This document shows, piece after piece, positions 8,845 through 14,935 of a DNA stretch of 48,556 nucleotides. The position numbers and the translations under genes are program-made. Positions within the stretch are counted from its first letter, which is position 1, and every line of letters starts with the position of its first letter. The stretch comes from an uncultured Odoribacter sp. (GTDB lineage Bacteria; Bacteroidota; Bacteroidia; Bacteroidales; Marinifilaceae): NCBI GenBank assembly GCA_944321145.1, contig CALUKF010000020.1:1-48556 (forward strand), written 5' to 3'. The notes under the pieces are model-generated. The model saw only the letters and a program-made list of their open reading frames with translations, made no database searches and had not been told where the DNA came from.

Positions 8845-9489
8845 TCATCCTTCCACGTGGAAATGCGCTGACGGTGAATAAGCCGTGCCGTCCTCTCGCG
8901 CGAAATAGAGGTACACGTGTGCGCCCCCTGCTTTCGCCGTGTCGAGAGCGAACACCCCTTGCCCTTCTCCCCGCGTCCCGCTCACCTCTGTTGCCGTGTG
9001 CAACGCCAGCAGGTTGTTGTCGTATAGTACGCCTGCCTGCAACTTGTCCGTCCCTGCCGCCGTCGCCATCTCCCGTTCCTCCGCCCACGTTGCCCGGAAC
9101 TGTCCCCCGCCCAACGCTTCCACTGCCATCTCCCTCGGCAGGAGCAGTGTCCCTGCCGTGAACTGGAACAGCTCCGGCGCTGCCATCTTCCCCTCCGCGT
9201 TCAGGCACCCGCAATTCGTCGAATGGAACAGGTTGTGCGCCATTTTCCCCTCCTCCCGCGCTGCCAGCCTCCAGATGTCCGGCGACACTTTCCGCCGGTA
9301 AATGCTGTACAACTGCTGGATTGCCCGAAATCTCCGGTTAATGCCCTTCACCGTCGCACTGGCATTCTCCTTCTCTTTTTCCGTCCTTTTCCTCGGCGCA
9401 TTCCGCGCGTACAGCTTTCCGTTCATCTCATAGTACACCACCCCGTTCATCATCCCGCTGAATCCTTTCCCGAAATCAGTCACTTTCAT
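8845..9489 (-). CDS. uncharacterised Bacteroidota protein, DUF6266-like
   Basis: A 214-residue protein with no signal peptide or membrane segment. The N-terminus has GFSGMMNGVVYYEMNGKLYARNAPRK, the middle is basic and helical (residues 50-75), and the C-terminus has AHVYLYFAREDGTAYS. The pattern (short glycine-rich start, a strand ending GKLYAR-x-APRK, then T-x-x-E, then a late VxVYxYFA strand) matches the protein at 14936-15655 and resembles the uncharacterised DUF6266 family; that family name is given with low certainty. Function unknown. Its promoter is unusually good (TTTG-N19-TAATTTTG at 9679-9649) and is preceded by four phased 11-bp repeats, so expression is probably tightly regulated. 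The plus strand is C-rich here, unlike its surroundings. Confidence 0.75.
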   Translation of the reverse strand: MKVTDFGKGFSGMMNGVVYYEMNGKLYARNAPRKRTEKEKENASATVKGINRRFRAIQQLYSIYRRKVSPDIWRLAAREEGKMAHNLFHSTNCGCLNAEGKMAAPELFQFTAGTLLLPREMAVEALGGGQFRATWAEEREMATAAGTDKLQAGVLYDNNLLALHTATEVSGTRGEGQGVFALDTAKAGGAHVYLYFAREDGTAYSPSAHFHVEG

Positions 9490-9648
9490 ATTTTCCTTCC
9501 TCCCTTTTCTAAAGTTTAACTCCTTCTATTGTTTGGCTTTTACCCTTTCTTCCGTGCCATTCTTTTCCTTCGTCCCCGCACCTTTTCCTTTCCCTGCCGG
9601 GGTGTAAGTCTATGGTAAACGGCGTGTAAGCGGCATCTAACCATACGA

Positions 9649-9679
9649 CAAAATTAAACTTTAATATGCTTAAAACAAA
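9649..9679 (-). promoter_or_regulatory. strong promoter of the 8845-9489 gene
   Basis: Minus strand: TTTG at 9679-9676, exactly 19 bases, then TAATTTTG at 9656-9649. This is a full match to the Bacteroidota housekeeping promoter. It gives a leader of about 150 bases. Confidence 0.75.
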
Positions 9680-9692
9680 ACTTTCAATTAAA

Positions 9693-9733
9693 AAACTAAG
9701 TCGAAACTAAGCTAAAACTAAGTTTAAATTAAG
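9693..9733. repeat. four helically phased 11-bp direct repeats (operator-like array)
   Basis: AAACTAAG begins at 9693, 9704 and 9715, and AAATTAAG at 9726: four octamers at exact 11-bp steps, so all face the same side of the helix. The array ends 13 bases upstream of the -33 element of the minus-strand promoter at 9679-9649, the usual place for an activator. Confidence 0.75.
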
Positions 9734-9808
9734 TTGAAGTTTACATTTGCATGCCTTTTGCACGCAGTTTACCATAGAGATGTTCCCTCCTATTTGCCAA
9801 ATGCCGAA

Positions 9809-10171
9809 TTAAAAAATTTCCTCCAAAGCAGCGAGTTCCCAAGCGCGGTAGGTCACGGCGATGCGATGCAGCGTTGTGTTGCCCTTGGCAGCTTCGTATT
9901 TTGCGTCGGTGGCATATTGCTGCAATTGGGTACGGGCTTCCGCCATTTTGCCTGCCACTGCATCGTCAGAGGCATTGTGGGGTAAATATTTGAATTCCAC
10001 AATGTAGCAATGCCGCATCTCTGGGTGGTGCAAGAAATTCGGTGACATCCACAGGTCGCTGAACCCTTTTCCCATTTCTTGTTCCGGGAAAATTACAAAG
10101 AAATTCGTCAGGCTCAAATATACCAAAAGGTGAGCGCAATACAAAAATTGCTTGTGGTTTTTTGAATTCAT
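9809..10171 (-). pseudogene. C-terminal fragment of an AAA-ATPase-like/PD-(D/E)XK nuclease family protein
   Basis: The 120-residue frame carries only the end of the roughly 520-570 residue Bacteroidota protein that joins an AAA-ATPase-like domain to a PD-(D/E)XK nuclease domain (PDDEXK_9). Visible: HLLVYLSLTNFFVIFPEQEM, GKGFSDLWMSP (nuclease Asp) and YIVEFKYLP (the E-x-K). The frame continues upstream without an ATG to a TAA at about 10230, and the ATPase part is absent; the DUF1848 gene begins only 80 bases away. I read it as a 5'-deleted relic. These proteins occur in many scattered copies in Bacteroidales, so decay of one is unsurprising. Confidence 0.75.
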
Positions 10172-10250
10172 TAGATGGCTTGCTACAAAAGTTCGATGGA
10201 TGTGGTTGTTCTCATGGCTTTTTGTGATTTAATTGTTGTTAGAGATATGT

Positions 10251-11303
10251 TTATGGCTCTGTATCTTTTTGTTTCGTTTCCATTGGGATGAGGGAGGGGG
10301 CGGCGGGGGCGTGGCGGGCGTGGTTGGCGAGGACGACGGCGCGGGAGGAGTTGGCGTAGCAGTAGGTACAGAGGTGGGGGCAGGTGTTGTACATGCCGAT
10401 GTCTTTGCTGGCGATGCAGCCGCAAGCGGGGCGTTGGCCTTTGTCTTTGAGTTTTTTGCTGGCGGGAAGGAGGGGGACGGGGTCGTCGAAGAGGGTAGGT
10501 TCGGGGAGCTTGCCGGTGCGGAGGTAGTGGACGAGGGGGCGGTCGTCGTGCCAGAGGCGTTCGATGAGGTCGCCGTCGATGCAGCGGTTGTGGGCGATGG
10601 CGTATTTGTCGAGGTCGATGCCTTCGGCGCAGGTGGCGAGGGTGAGGTCCCAGCCGGCATTGTGCCAGGCGTCGCGGCATTTGGCGAGCCCTTCGGCGAG
10701 CGCGATGCGTTGGGTTTCGGAGGGTTCGGCGGAAGCGATGTTTTCGGGGGTGAAGCAGGCGGTTTCGCGGAGGAGGTTTTGCTGGACTTTGCGATAGGCG
10801 CGGACGTCGACGAAGCTGAATACGAGCTTGTCGGTGCAGCCTTTGAGGCGGTTGCCGATGCGCCAGATGCGGGTGAGGAGGTCGCGGGGCGTGAGCCGGG
10901 GGGTGAGGATGAGGGGGTCGAAACGCCAGATGACGCGCTCTTTGCCGAGGAGGGCGGAGAGGCGGCGGAAGGTGTCGATGCGTTCGGCGAGGGGCGGGAC
11001 GTTGGGCTCGAAGCCTTCCGGTTCGTAGTCGTTGAGGGTGAACTGGAAGTAGTAGTGGATGCCGCGGCGGTCGAGCTCGGGGAGGTGGGGGATGAGGGGT
11101 GCAGGGTTTTTAGTCCAGAATACGATGGCTTTGACGCGCTCGAAGTTGACGTACATGGTTTTCTGGTTGAAGGGGTTGCGCCAGAGGGCGTAGCCTGCGT
11201 TGAGGCGGTTCATGAACCATTCGGCGTAGAATGCCGGGATGTCCGTGGAACGGCTGGCGGAGAGGATGACGGGGGCGATTTCGGAAGGTTTGGTGGTTTC
11301 CAT
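10251..11303 (-). CDS. DUF1848 family protein with C-terminal Cys cluster
   Basis: A 350-residue cytosolic protein. The N-terminus IAPVILSASRSTDIPAFYAEWFMNRL, then MYVNFERVKAIVFWTKNPAPLI and YYFQFTLNDYEPEGFEPNVP are hallmarks of DUF1848. The C-terminus has C294-G-C296 and C308-x3-C312-x2-C315 followed by Tyr-Ala-Asn, the spacing of radical-SAM iron-sulfur motifs but placed at the end of the protein. The family is uncharacterised; an Fe-S enzyme acting on a nucleic acid or small molecule is a guess. ATG at 11303 with a TACATTTG -7 element 34 bases upstream. The gene is so G-skewed on the opposite strand that a 426-residue antisense frame appears; that frame is an artefact. Confidence 0.88.
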   Translation of the reverse strand: METTKPSEIAPVILSASRSTDIPAFYAEWFMNRLNAGYALWRNPFNQKTMYVNFERVKAIVFWTKNPAPLIPHLPELDRRGIHYYFQFTLNDYEPEGFEPNVPPLAERIDTFRRLSALLGKERVIWRFDPLILTPRLTPRDLLTRIWRIGNRLKGCTDKLVFSFVDVRAYRKVQQNLLRETACFTPENIASAEPSETQRIALAEGLAKCRDAWHNAGWDLTLATCAEGIDLDKYAIAHNRCIDGDLIERLWHDDRPLVHYLRTGKLPEPTLFDDPVPLLPASKKLKDKGQRPACGCIASKDIGMYNTCPHLCTYCYANSSRAVVLANHARHAPAAPSLIPMETKQKDTEP

Positions 11304-11336
11304 GGTGTCGGGTTTTATTTTTCAACTTTTGCAGTG

Positions 11337-11344
11337 CAAATGTA
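11337..11344 (-). promoter_or_regulatory. -7 promoter element for the DUF1848 gene
   Basis: Minus-strand TACATTTG, an exact TAnnTTTG match, 34 bases before the ATG at 11303. No clear -33 partner. Confidence 0.5.
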
Positions 11345-11409
11345 TAAAAGTAAAACAGGAATAGAGCAGTTGCCCTATTCCTGTTTTGAAGTTGTTCGAA
11401 TATGTCGGT

Positions 11410-12096
11410 CTATTGGTAGAATGTTGATTTTGAGATTTCTTTTTTTAGACCAATCATTTCCATTGACTTTCGCACGACTTCTTCGGTGCAGTGCTCGGCG
11501 TATGGAGATATGACTACCTTTTCTATTAAAGCGTTTGTGTCTATTGGAAAATCGTGCCCTGCAGGTCTATCTGCACTGAAACTTTCGTCATCGGGGTACA
11601 AGAGCCGCGCTTCTTGTTCTTGTTGGTAGTGATCACGTTTTGTGCATGCTATTTTCATTACATTTAGCGGAGTTCCTCCGTCTTGGGAAGTTCCTCCGTT
11701 CTCTGTGTCAATGTATTTTACTTCCAATAGGTAGCATGTGTGTTCTGTATCAATGGACAAGGCTTTTTGCAGGGCTGCTGCCGTTGTTTTAATTGCAACG
11801 CCATTGGGGGCGTAAGCATGCCACATCAGGGACAATTCGCATGGAGATATTGTCCAACAGTTGATAAAATTGCGTTGGGGTTCTTTCTCCCAATAGGCTT
11901 TGGTCTCTTCGCTGTAATGGAACAATACCTTGTCAATAGGCGATAGCGTCCCTTCGGCTTTGTCTTCAAACAGATCCATCCGGTGCAAATGAATTTTTTG
12001 TTGATAAATCAGACACAAGAATTTTGCGAGCGACATGTATCGCCAGATTACCGTTTTGTCCGGAATGATGTCTAAAGTTTTGTGTTGTTTAATCAT
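11410..12096 (-). CDS. DUF2971 family protein
   Basis: A 228-residue cytosolic protein. Motifs of DUF2971: VIWRYMSLAKFLCLIYQQKIHLHRMDLFED near the start, NFINCWTISPCELSLMWHAYAPNGVAIKTT at about 75-105 (the family's LMW-x-YA core), and EARLLYPDD near 165. DUF2971 has no established function and is often found singly in accessory regions. It starts 5 bases after the stop of the BACON lipoprotein gene upstream, so the two are almost certainly co-transcribed and probably translationally coupled. Base composition is more AT-rich than neighbouring genes, suggesting acquisition as a pair. Confidence 0.85.
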   Translation of the reverse strand: MIKQHKTLDIIPDKTVIWRYMSLAKFLCLIYQQKIHLHRMDLFEDKAEGTLSPIDKVLFHYSEETKAYWEKEPQRNFINCWTISPCELSLMWHAYAPNGVAIKTTAAALQKALSIDTEHTCYLLEVKYIDTENGGTSQDGGTPLNVMKIACTKRDHYQQEQEARLLYPDDESFSADRPAGHDFPIDTNALIEKVVISPYAEHCTEEVVRKSMEMIGLKKEISKSTFYQ

Positions 12097-12101
12097 GGTG
12101 T

Positions 12102-13502
12102 TTATTCTTTAATGGGTTGAATGTCGATAAAATTGCTCCATGGCTTAGTCTCTTTGTATAAAGACAAAGATTCTTCGGGGACGTATAAGGTTCCGTAAAA
12201 ATATGTGTCGTTGGGAAAATAGATTTCGCCGTAGGGAGGTGTTGTTGCCCTACAAATAACCTTACGTAAATTAGGACAATCGGTTATATTATCTATATGC
12301 TTTACGCTTGATGAGATATCGATGCTTTCTAAATCGCCTCCTATTTCGGGTAATGAGGTTACTTTGTTTCCGATAGTTAAACTTTTATCACATCCGAGAT
12401 AAGAGCTAGTACCGTTAACAGGAATAAGATTACGACCTAAATAAATTGTTTCAGCGGAGATGCCATTAGACTTTAAATCTGTGTCGCCATTTTCAATAAT
12501 TAGCGTTGATGCAAACAGGTAATCAGTGGTTGTTACATTTGCTAGGATAGTCATTTCTGCCATCTTAACAGATATGTAAGGAAGTGTAGTAACTTGATCA
12601 CCAATAGTTACTTGAGTAGCAAATTCGAAAAAGAAATCATCATCTTGATTGCAATTCCTACCCCAATATAATGTTTTTATTGGAGTGTTTTTAAAAGCTT
12701 GCCCTACATGTGGAAACCAAGAAATATGTATAAATTTACGACTATCTTCAAGTATGACTTCTGATAAATTTGTACAATTCTGAAAAGTATGGGATTTAAT
12801 ACTTTCTACTGAAGCCGGGATTGTGATTGAGGTGAGGTTTTCGCATTGATTAAAGCCGTCGATTTCCGTGACATTATTTCCAATTTTGACTGATGTAACA
12901 GGTGAATTGTTGAAAGCTTTAATGACTGTCACTTTGAATGTTTTGCCTTTGTATTCCACTTCGTCGGGGATTATCACGTCTCCTTGGTAGACATTGCCGT
13001 CGCCGGTGACTTCGAGTGCCGCTTCTTCCATGGAAGCAACGCGGTAATAGATGCCATCAGCGACCAGGTCGTAGTCCTCCGGTTCAACCGGGGTGATTGG
13101 CTCGTCAGGATCTTGGTCGCTATCATCTGCCTCTCCATCTGCTTGTTGGGTGATTTTGAGGGTGCGCTCTTGGTTTTCACTGTTTAAAGTGAGCTCAGTT
13201 TCTCGTTTTTCCCCTGTTGTGTTTTTTGAAATGTAGACCTTTATTTCTTGTTTTCCTGCTTCGCCGCGAGTAGTATAGGGCGTACACCATGAAACTTCCG
13301 GGGACTCGCTGAGGCTCCAATTCTGGTCGCAGGAAAAGGTTAAATAGAAAAGATGCTCTCCGGCATCTAATACGACATCTCCATCATCAAAGTCAATGGT
13401 CAAAGTTTCTACATCGTCCTTGTCGGGACTTTCATCTTCATCGTTGCAGGACGCGAACGGCAGCATAAATGCCATGATTCCTAAAAACAAAATCTTTTTC
13501 AT
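12102..13502 (-). CDS. BACON-domain, BspA-type leucine-rich-repeat lipoprotein
   Basis: A 466-residue surface lipoprotein. Signal peptide with lipobox (MLPFASC, Cys19), an acidic linker, a BACON all-beta domain at about 32-122 (CDQNWSLSESPEVSWCTPY, then TLNSENQERTLKITQQ), an acidic Asp/Glu/Pro linker, and BspA-like leucine-rich repeats from about 185 to the end (NNVTEIDGFNQCENLTSITI, then PASVESIKSHTFQNCTNL). The last repeat block ends YGTLYVPEESLSLYKETKPWSNF, a common BspA C-terminal pattern. BACON domains were named as carbohydrate-binding but may bind mucin; BspA repeats mediate host or protein contacts. The gene is AT-richer than the flanks, has an unusually long leader (see 13511-13830) and is followed by a DUF2971 gene. 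Confidence 0.88.
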   Translation of the reverse strand: MKKILFLGIMAFMLPFASCNDEDESPDKDDVETLTIDFDDGDVVLDAGEHLFYLTFSCDQNWSLSESPEVSWCTPYTTRGEAGKQEIKVYISKNTTGEKRETELTLNSENQERTLKITQQADGEADDSDQDPDEPITPVEPEDYDLVADGIYYRVASMEEAALEVTGDGNVYQGDVIIPDEVEYKGKTFKVTVIKAFNNSPVTSVKIGNNVTEIDGFNQCENLTSITIPASVESIKSHTFQNCTNLSEVILEDSRKFIHISWFPHVGQAFKNTPIKTLYWGRNCNQDDDFFFEFATQVTIGDQVTTLPYISVKMAEMTILANVTTTDYLFASTLIIENGDTDLKSNGISAETIYLGRNLIPVNGTSSYLGCDKSLTIGNKVTSLPEIGGDLESIDISSSVKHIDNITDCPNLRKVICRATTPPYGEIYFPNDTYFYGTLYVPEESLSLYKETKPWSNFIDIQPIKE

Positions 13503-13510
13503 GTTTAATT

Positions 13511-13830
13511 AAATTGTGCCGGGCGGCTCCGAACCAAGCGGTTTTTTCTGGTGGACAGATGCATAAAAAACGTGGAGCCGGATTCTGCTGCCCGTTCCAC
13601 CACATAAAGGCTCTCGCATTGCCTAGTCCGTCGGAACGAGCAACGCCGAAAGCCCCACGCTGATGTTTATGATAAGGTTACCACTTTGCACTTGCATCTT
13701 GGAAAGATGCAGGGTGGCTGGATATAAACATCCCTTGGAGCGTTTCCGTTGCTTTGTTTTTGACGAACTATTTGAATTTGCGAGATTCTTATGTGGTCAA
13801 AACCAAAGCGTTCAGATAACGCTTTTTATG
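13511..13830. ncRNA. candidate structured RNA or structured 5' leader of the BACON lipoprotein gene
   Basis: The 561-base gap holds no gene, but clear RNA-like structure. CGGCTCC (13524-13530) pairs with GGAGCCG (13574-13580) and TGGTGGA (13549-13555) pairs with TCCACCA (13596-13602); the pairs interleave, so they form an H-type pseudoknot. From 13662, ATGTTTAT closes with ATAAACAT near 13723, enclosing CCAC/GTGG and a TGCATCT/AGATGCA hairpin. AAAGCGTT-cagat-AACGCTTTTT near 13807 is a terminator-like hairpin on the plus strand. Either a minus-strand leader of about 380 bases from the -7 element at 13899-13892, or a plus-strand small RNA ending near 13830. It does not look like tmRNA, RNase P or SRP RNA. 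Strand undecided. Confidence 0.4.
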
Positions 13831-13891
13831 TATCCGTGTCTTTGCCCGCCCGCATGCCCCTTGCGGGGCTTCCGGCGTGGCTCGGACAAGA

Positions 13892-13899
13892 CAAATTTA
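13892..13899 (-). promoter_or_regulatory. -7 element possibly driving the BACON lipoprotein operon
   Basis: Minus-strand TAAATTTG, exact TAnnTTTG, with no good -33 partner. It lies 390 bases before the lipoprotein ATG, giving a very long leader. Confidence 0.35.
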
Positions 13900-13940
13900 G
13901 GAAATTATTTGGGAAATGGGATGGGGAGGGAGATTTTTTT

Positions 13941-13970
13941 GATGAACGATGAATGATTAACGATTAGCGA
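13941..13970 (+). repeat. left direct repeat flanking hicAB (dispersed repeat family)
   Basis: Starts GATGAACGATGAATGATTAA and continues CGATTAGCGA. 29 of 30 bases match the copy at 14739-14768, and both are preceded by GATTTTTT. Further degenerate similarity (a second GATTAACGATGAG at 13983, then GGGATGAGGTG) continues to about 14010. Confidence 0.7.
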
Positions 13971-14029
13971 GAGGGGGAGTAGGATTAACGATGAGACAGG
14001 GATGAGGTGTGGAGGAGTGGAAAATGAAA

Positions 14030-14049
14030 AGCCCGGCGGCTGCCGGGCT
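14030..14049 (-). terminator. terminator after hicB
   Basis: AGCCCGGC (14030-14037) and GCCGGGCT (14042-14049) with loop GGCT; on the minus strand the stem is followed by TTTTCATTTT. It lies 15 bases after the hicB stop. Confidence 0.8.
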
Positions 14050-14063
14050 GAGTACTGTAAGGG

Positions 14064-14459
14064 TCAGAGGGTGACTGCCAGTAGCTCGGCAGCGAATTTG
14101 TGCAAGCCTTGGCTGATGCGTTCGACTTGTTTACGGCGGGGTTTGGAACGTTCGTTGAGGTAGTTGGAGAGTTGTTTTTGGTTGATGCCTGTAATTTTTT
14201 CCAGTCCGGCGAGGGAGAGGTAGTCTTTGTAGTATTCCAAAAAACTTTGGACGTCGAATTTCCATTCGATTTCGTATTCGCCGCGCAGGGGTGCCGGTTG
14301 TTGGTTGGCAGGGTATTTTTTCAAGATGCTTATTGCATGTTCCACGTCTTTTTTTACGGCTTCGATGCTTTCGCCTGCGGCATAAATGCCGTCGCAGTTT
14401 TCGGAGAAGGCATCGTAGAAGTCTTTTGACTTTTCTATTACGATTGTTATTTTTTCCAT
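14064..14459 (-). CDS. hicB: HicB-family antitoxin
   Basis: A 131-residue antitoxin. The N-terminal partial RNase-H-like HicB fold (ITIVIEKSKDFYDAFSENCD, GIYAAGESIEAVKKDVEHAI) is followed by a C-terminal helix-turn-helix (SLAGLEKITGINQKQLSNYL, then SKPRRKQVERI) that should bind the operon promoter. HicB normally neutralises the mRNase HicA. Here the upstream hicA (27 bases away) carries a frameshift, so hicB may be an orphan or solitary regulator. Ends at a good terminator. Flanking 30-bp direct repeats bracket the module. Confidence 0.88.
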   Translation of the reverse strand: MEKITIVIEKSKDFYDAFSENCDGIYAAGESIEAVKKDVEHAISILKKYPANQQPAPLRGEYEIEWKFDVQSFLEYYKDYLSLAGLEKITGINQKQLSNYLNERSKPRRKQVERISQGLHKFAAELLAVTL

Positions 14460-14486
14460 TTTCGTGTGTTTTATGTTGTTGAGGGC

Positions 14487-14667
14487 TTATACCCCGTATT
14501 TTTTAATCAGTTTGTTTGCTAATCCTTTTCCTATCTCTTTGGCTCCATGGTAAGGGATGGGTTCGGAGAATTTGCCGTTTTTTCTCATATATGTAATGGC
14601 TGCCTTCTGCGTGGTGGAATTTCCATCCCGCTTTTATGAACCTGTTATGCAGTTCTCGATATTTCAT
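14487..14667 (-). pseudogene. hicA: HicA-family toxin gene with a one-base frameshift
   Basis: Reading from ATG at 14667 gives MKYRELHNRFIKAGWKFHHA then EGSHYIYEK, the HicA fold with its catalytic His (G-S-H). At a run of six A bases (the T run at 14578-14583 on the plus strand) the frame must drop one base to continue as NGKFSEPIPYHGAKEIGKG then LANKLIKKYGV and stop at 14487, giving the normal 59 residues. The 181-base span confirms one extra base. Without a shift translation ends after 54 residues with an unrelated tail. It may be a true inactivation, polymerase slippage on A6 restoring some toxin, or a homopolymer sequencing error. A TATCTTTG -7 element lies 22 bases upstream, so the promoter is intact. 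Confidence 0.85.
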
Positions 14668-14688
14668 GTCGTTTTATAGTTTATAGGG

Positions 14689-14696
14689 CAAAGATA
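14689..14696 (-). promoter_or_regulatory. -7 promoter element for hicAB
   Basis: Minus-strand TATCTTTG, exact TAnnTTTG, with CTTG 20 bases upstream as a weak -33. The hicA ATG follows 21 bases later. Confidence 0.6.
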
Positions 14697-14738
14697 GCAA
14701 TTTTTCTATTGTTAGGCAAGGAAAGAGGGGGATTTTTT

Positions 14739-14769
14739 GATGAACGATGAATGATTAACGATTAACGAG
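14739..14769 (+). repeat. right direct repeat flanking hicAB (dispersed repeat family)
   Basis: GATGAACGATGAATGATTAA then CGATTAACGAG; one mismatch in 30 with the copy at 13941-13970, about 800 bases away. The rest of the 268-base gap to 14936 holds the promoter at 14879-14909 and nothing else I can identify. Confidence 0.7.
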
Positions 14770-14878
14770 GGGGATTGGGGGGATGAGGTGGGGATGGGGT
14801 AGATGAAAGGTGTAATGGGTTGGGAGTGATGGCTTTAAGTAGGATTGTTTATTGGGTATTAGTATTTTGATTATGGTG

Positions 14879-14909
14879 TTTGATGATTAAAATGCTTTAT
14901 TTAACTTTG
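14879..14909 (+). promoter_or_regulatory. strong promoter of the 14936-15655 gene
   Basis: TTTG at 14879-14882, exactly 19 bases, then TAACTTTG at 14902-14909. A full match to the Bacteroidota promoter, giving a leader of about 20 bases. Confidence 0.75.
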
Positions 14910-14935
14910 TGATATAAATTAAAAAATAATATTAT

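Larger units (their letters stand above)
9610..9777. repeat. 20-bp inverted repeat enclosing the promoter and operator region
   Basis: The left arm (9610-9629) starts CTATGGTAAACGGCGTGTAA and the right arm (9758-9777) read on the opposite strand is CTATGGTAAACTGCGTGCAA: 18 of 20 identical, 128 bases apart. The arms enclose the promoter of the 8845-9489 gene and its 11-bp repeat array. The left arm falls in that gene's 5' leader. Could be termini of an invertible or mobile segment, or paired regulator sites; no recombinase is adjacent. Confidence 0.65.

Noticed and set aside
9742-9749. Rightward promoter TACATTTG inside the inverted repeat
   Set aside because: It has no TTTG at 19-20 bases upstream and points into the antisense of the nuclease relic; the leftward promoter at 9679-9649 is a full match.
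10233-11513. 426-codon open frame on the plus strand opposite the DUF1848 gene
   Set aside because: Composition is almost only Gly, Val, Ala, Glu, Asp and Phe; no domain. The minus-strand DUF1848 frame has recognisable motifs and a promoter.
13511-13830. Identification of the structured gap as tmRNA, RNase P RNA, SRP RNA or a known riboswitch
   Set aside because: I looked for the tmRNA tag frame and tRNA-like ends, the RNase P core sequences, the SRP GGAA tetraloop domain and TPP/cobalamin motifs and did not find them.
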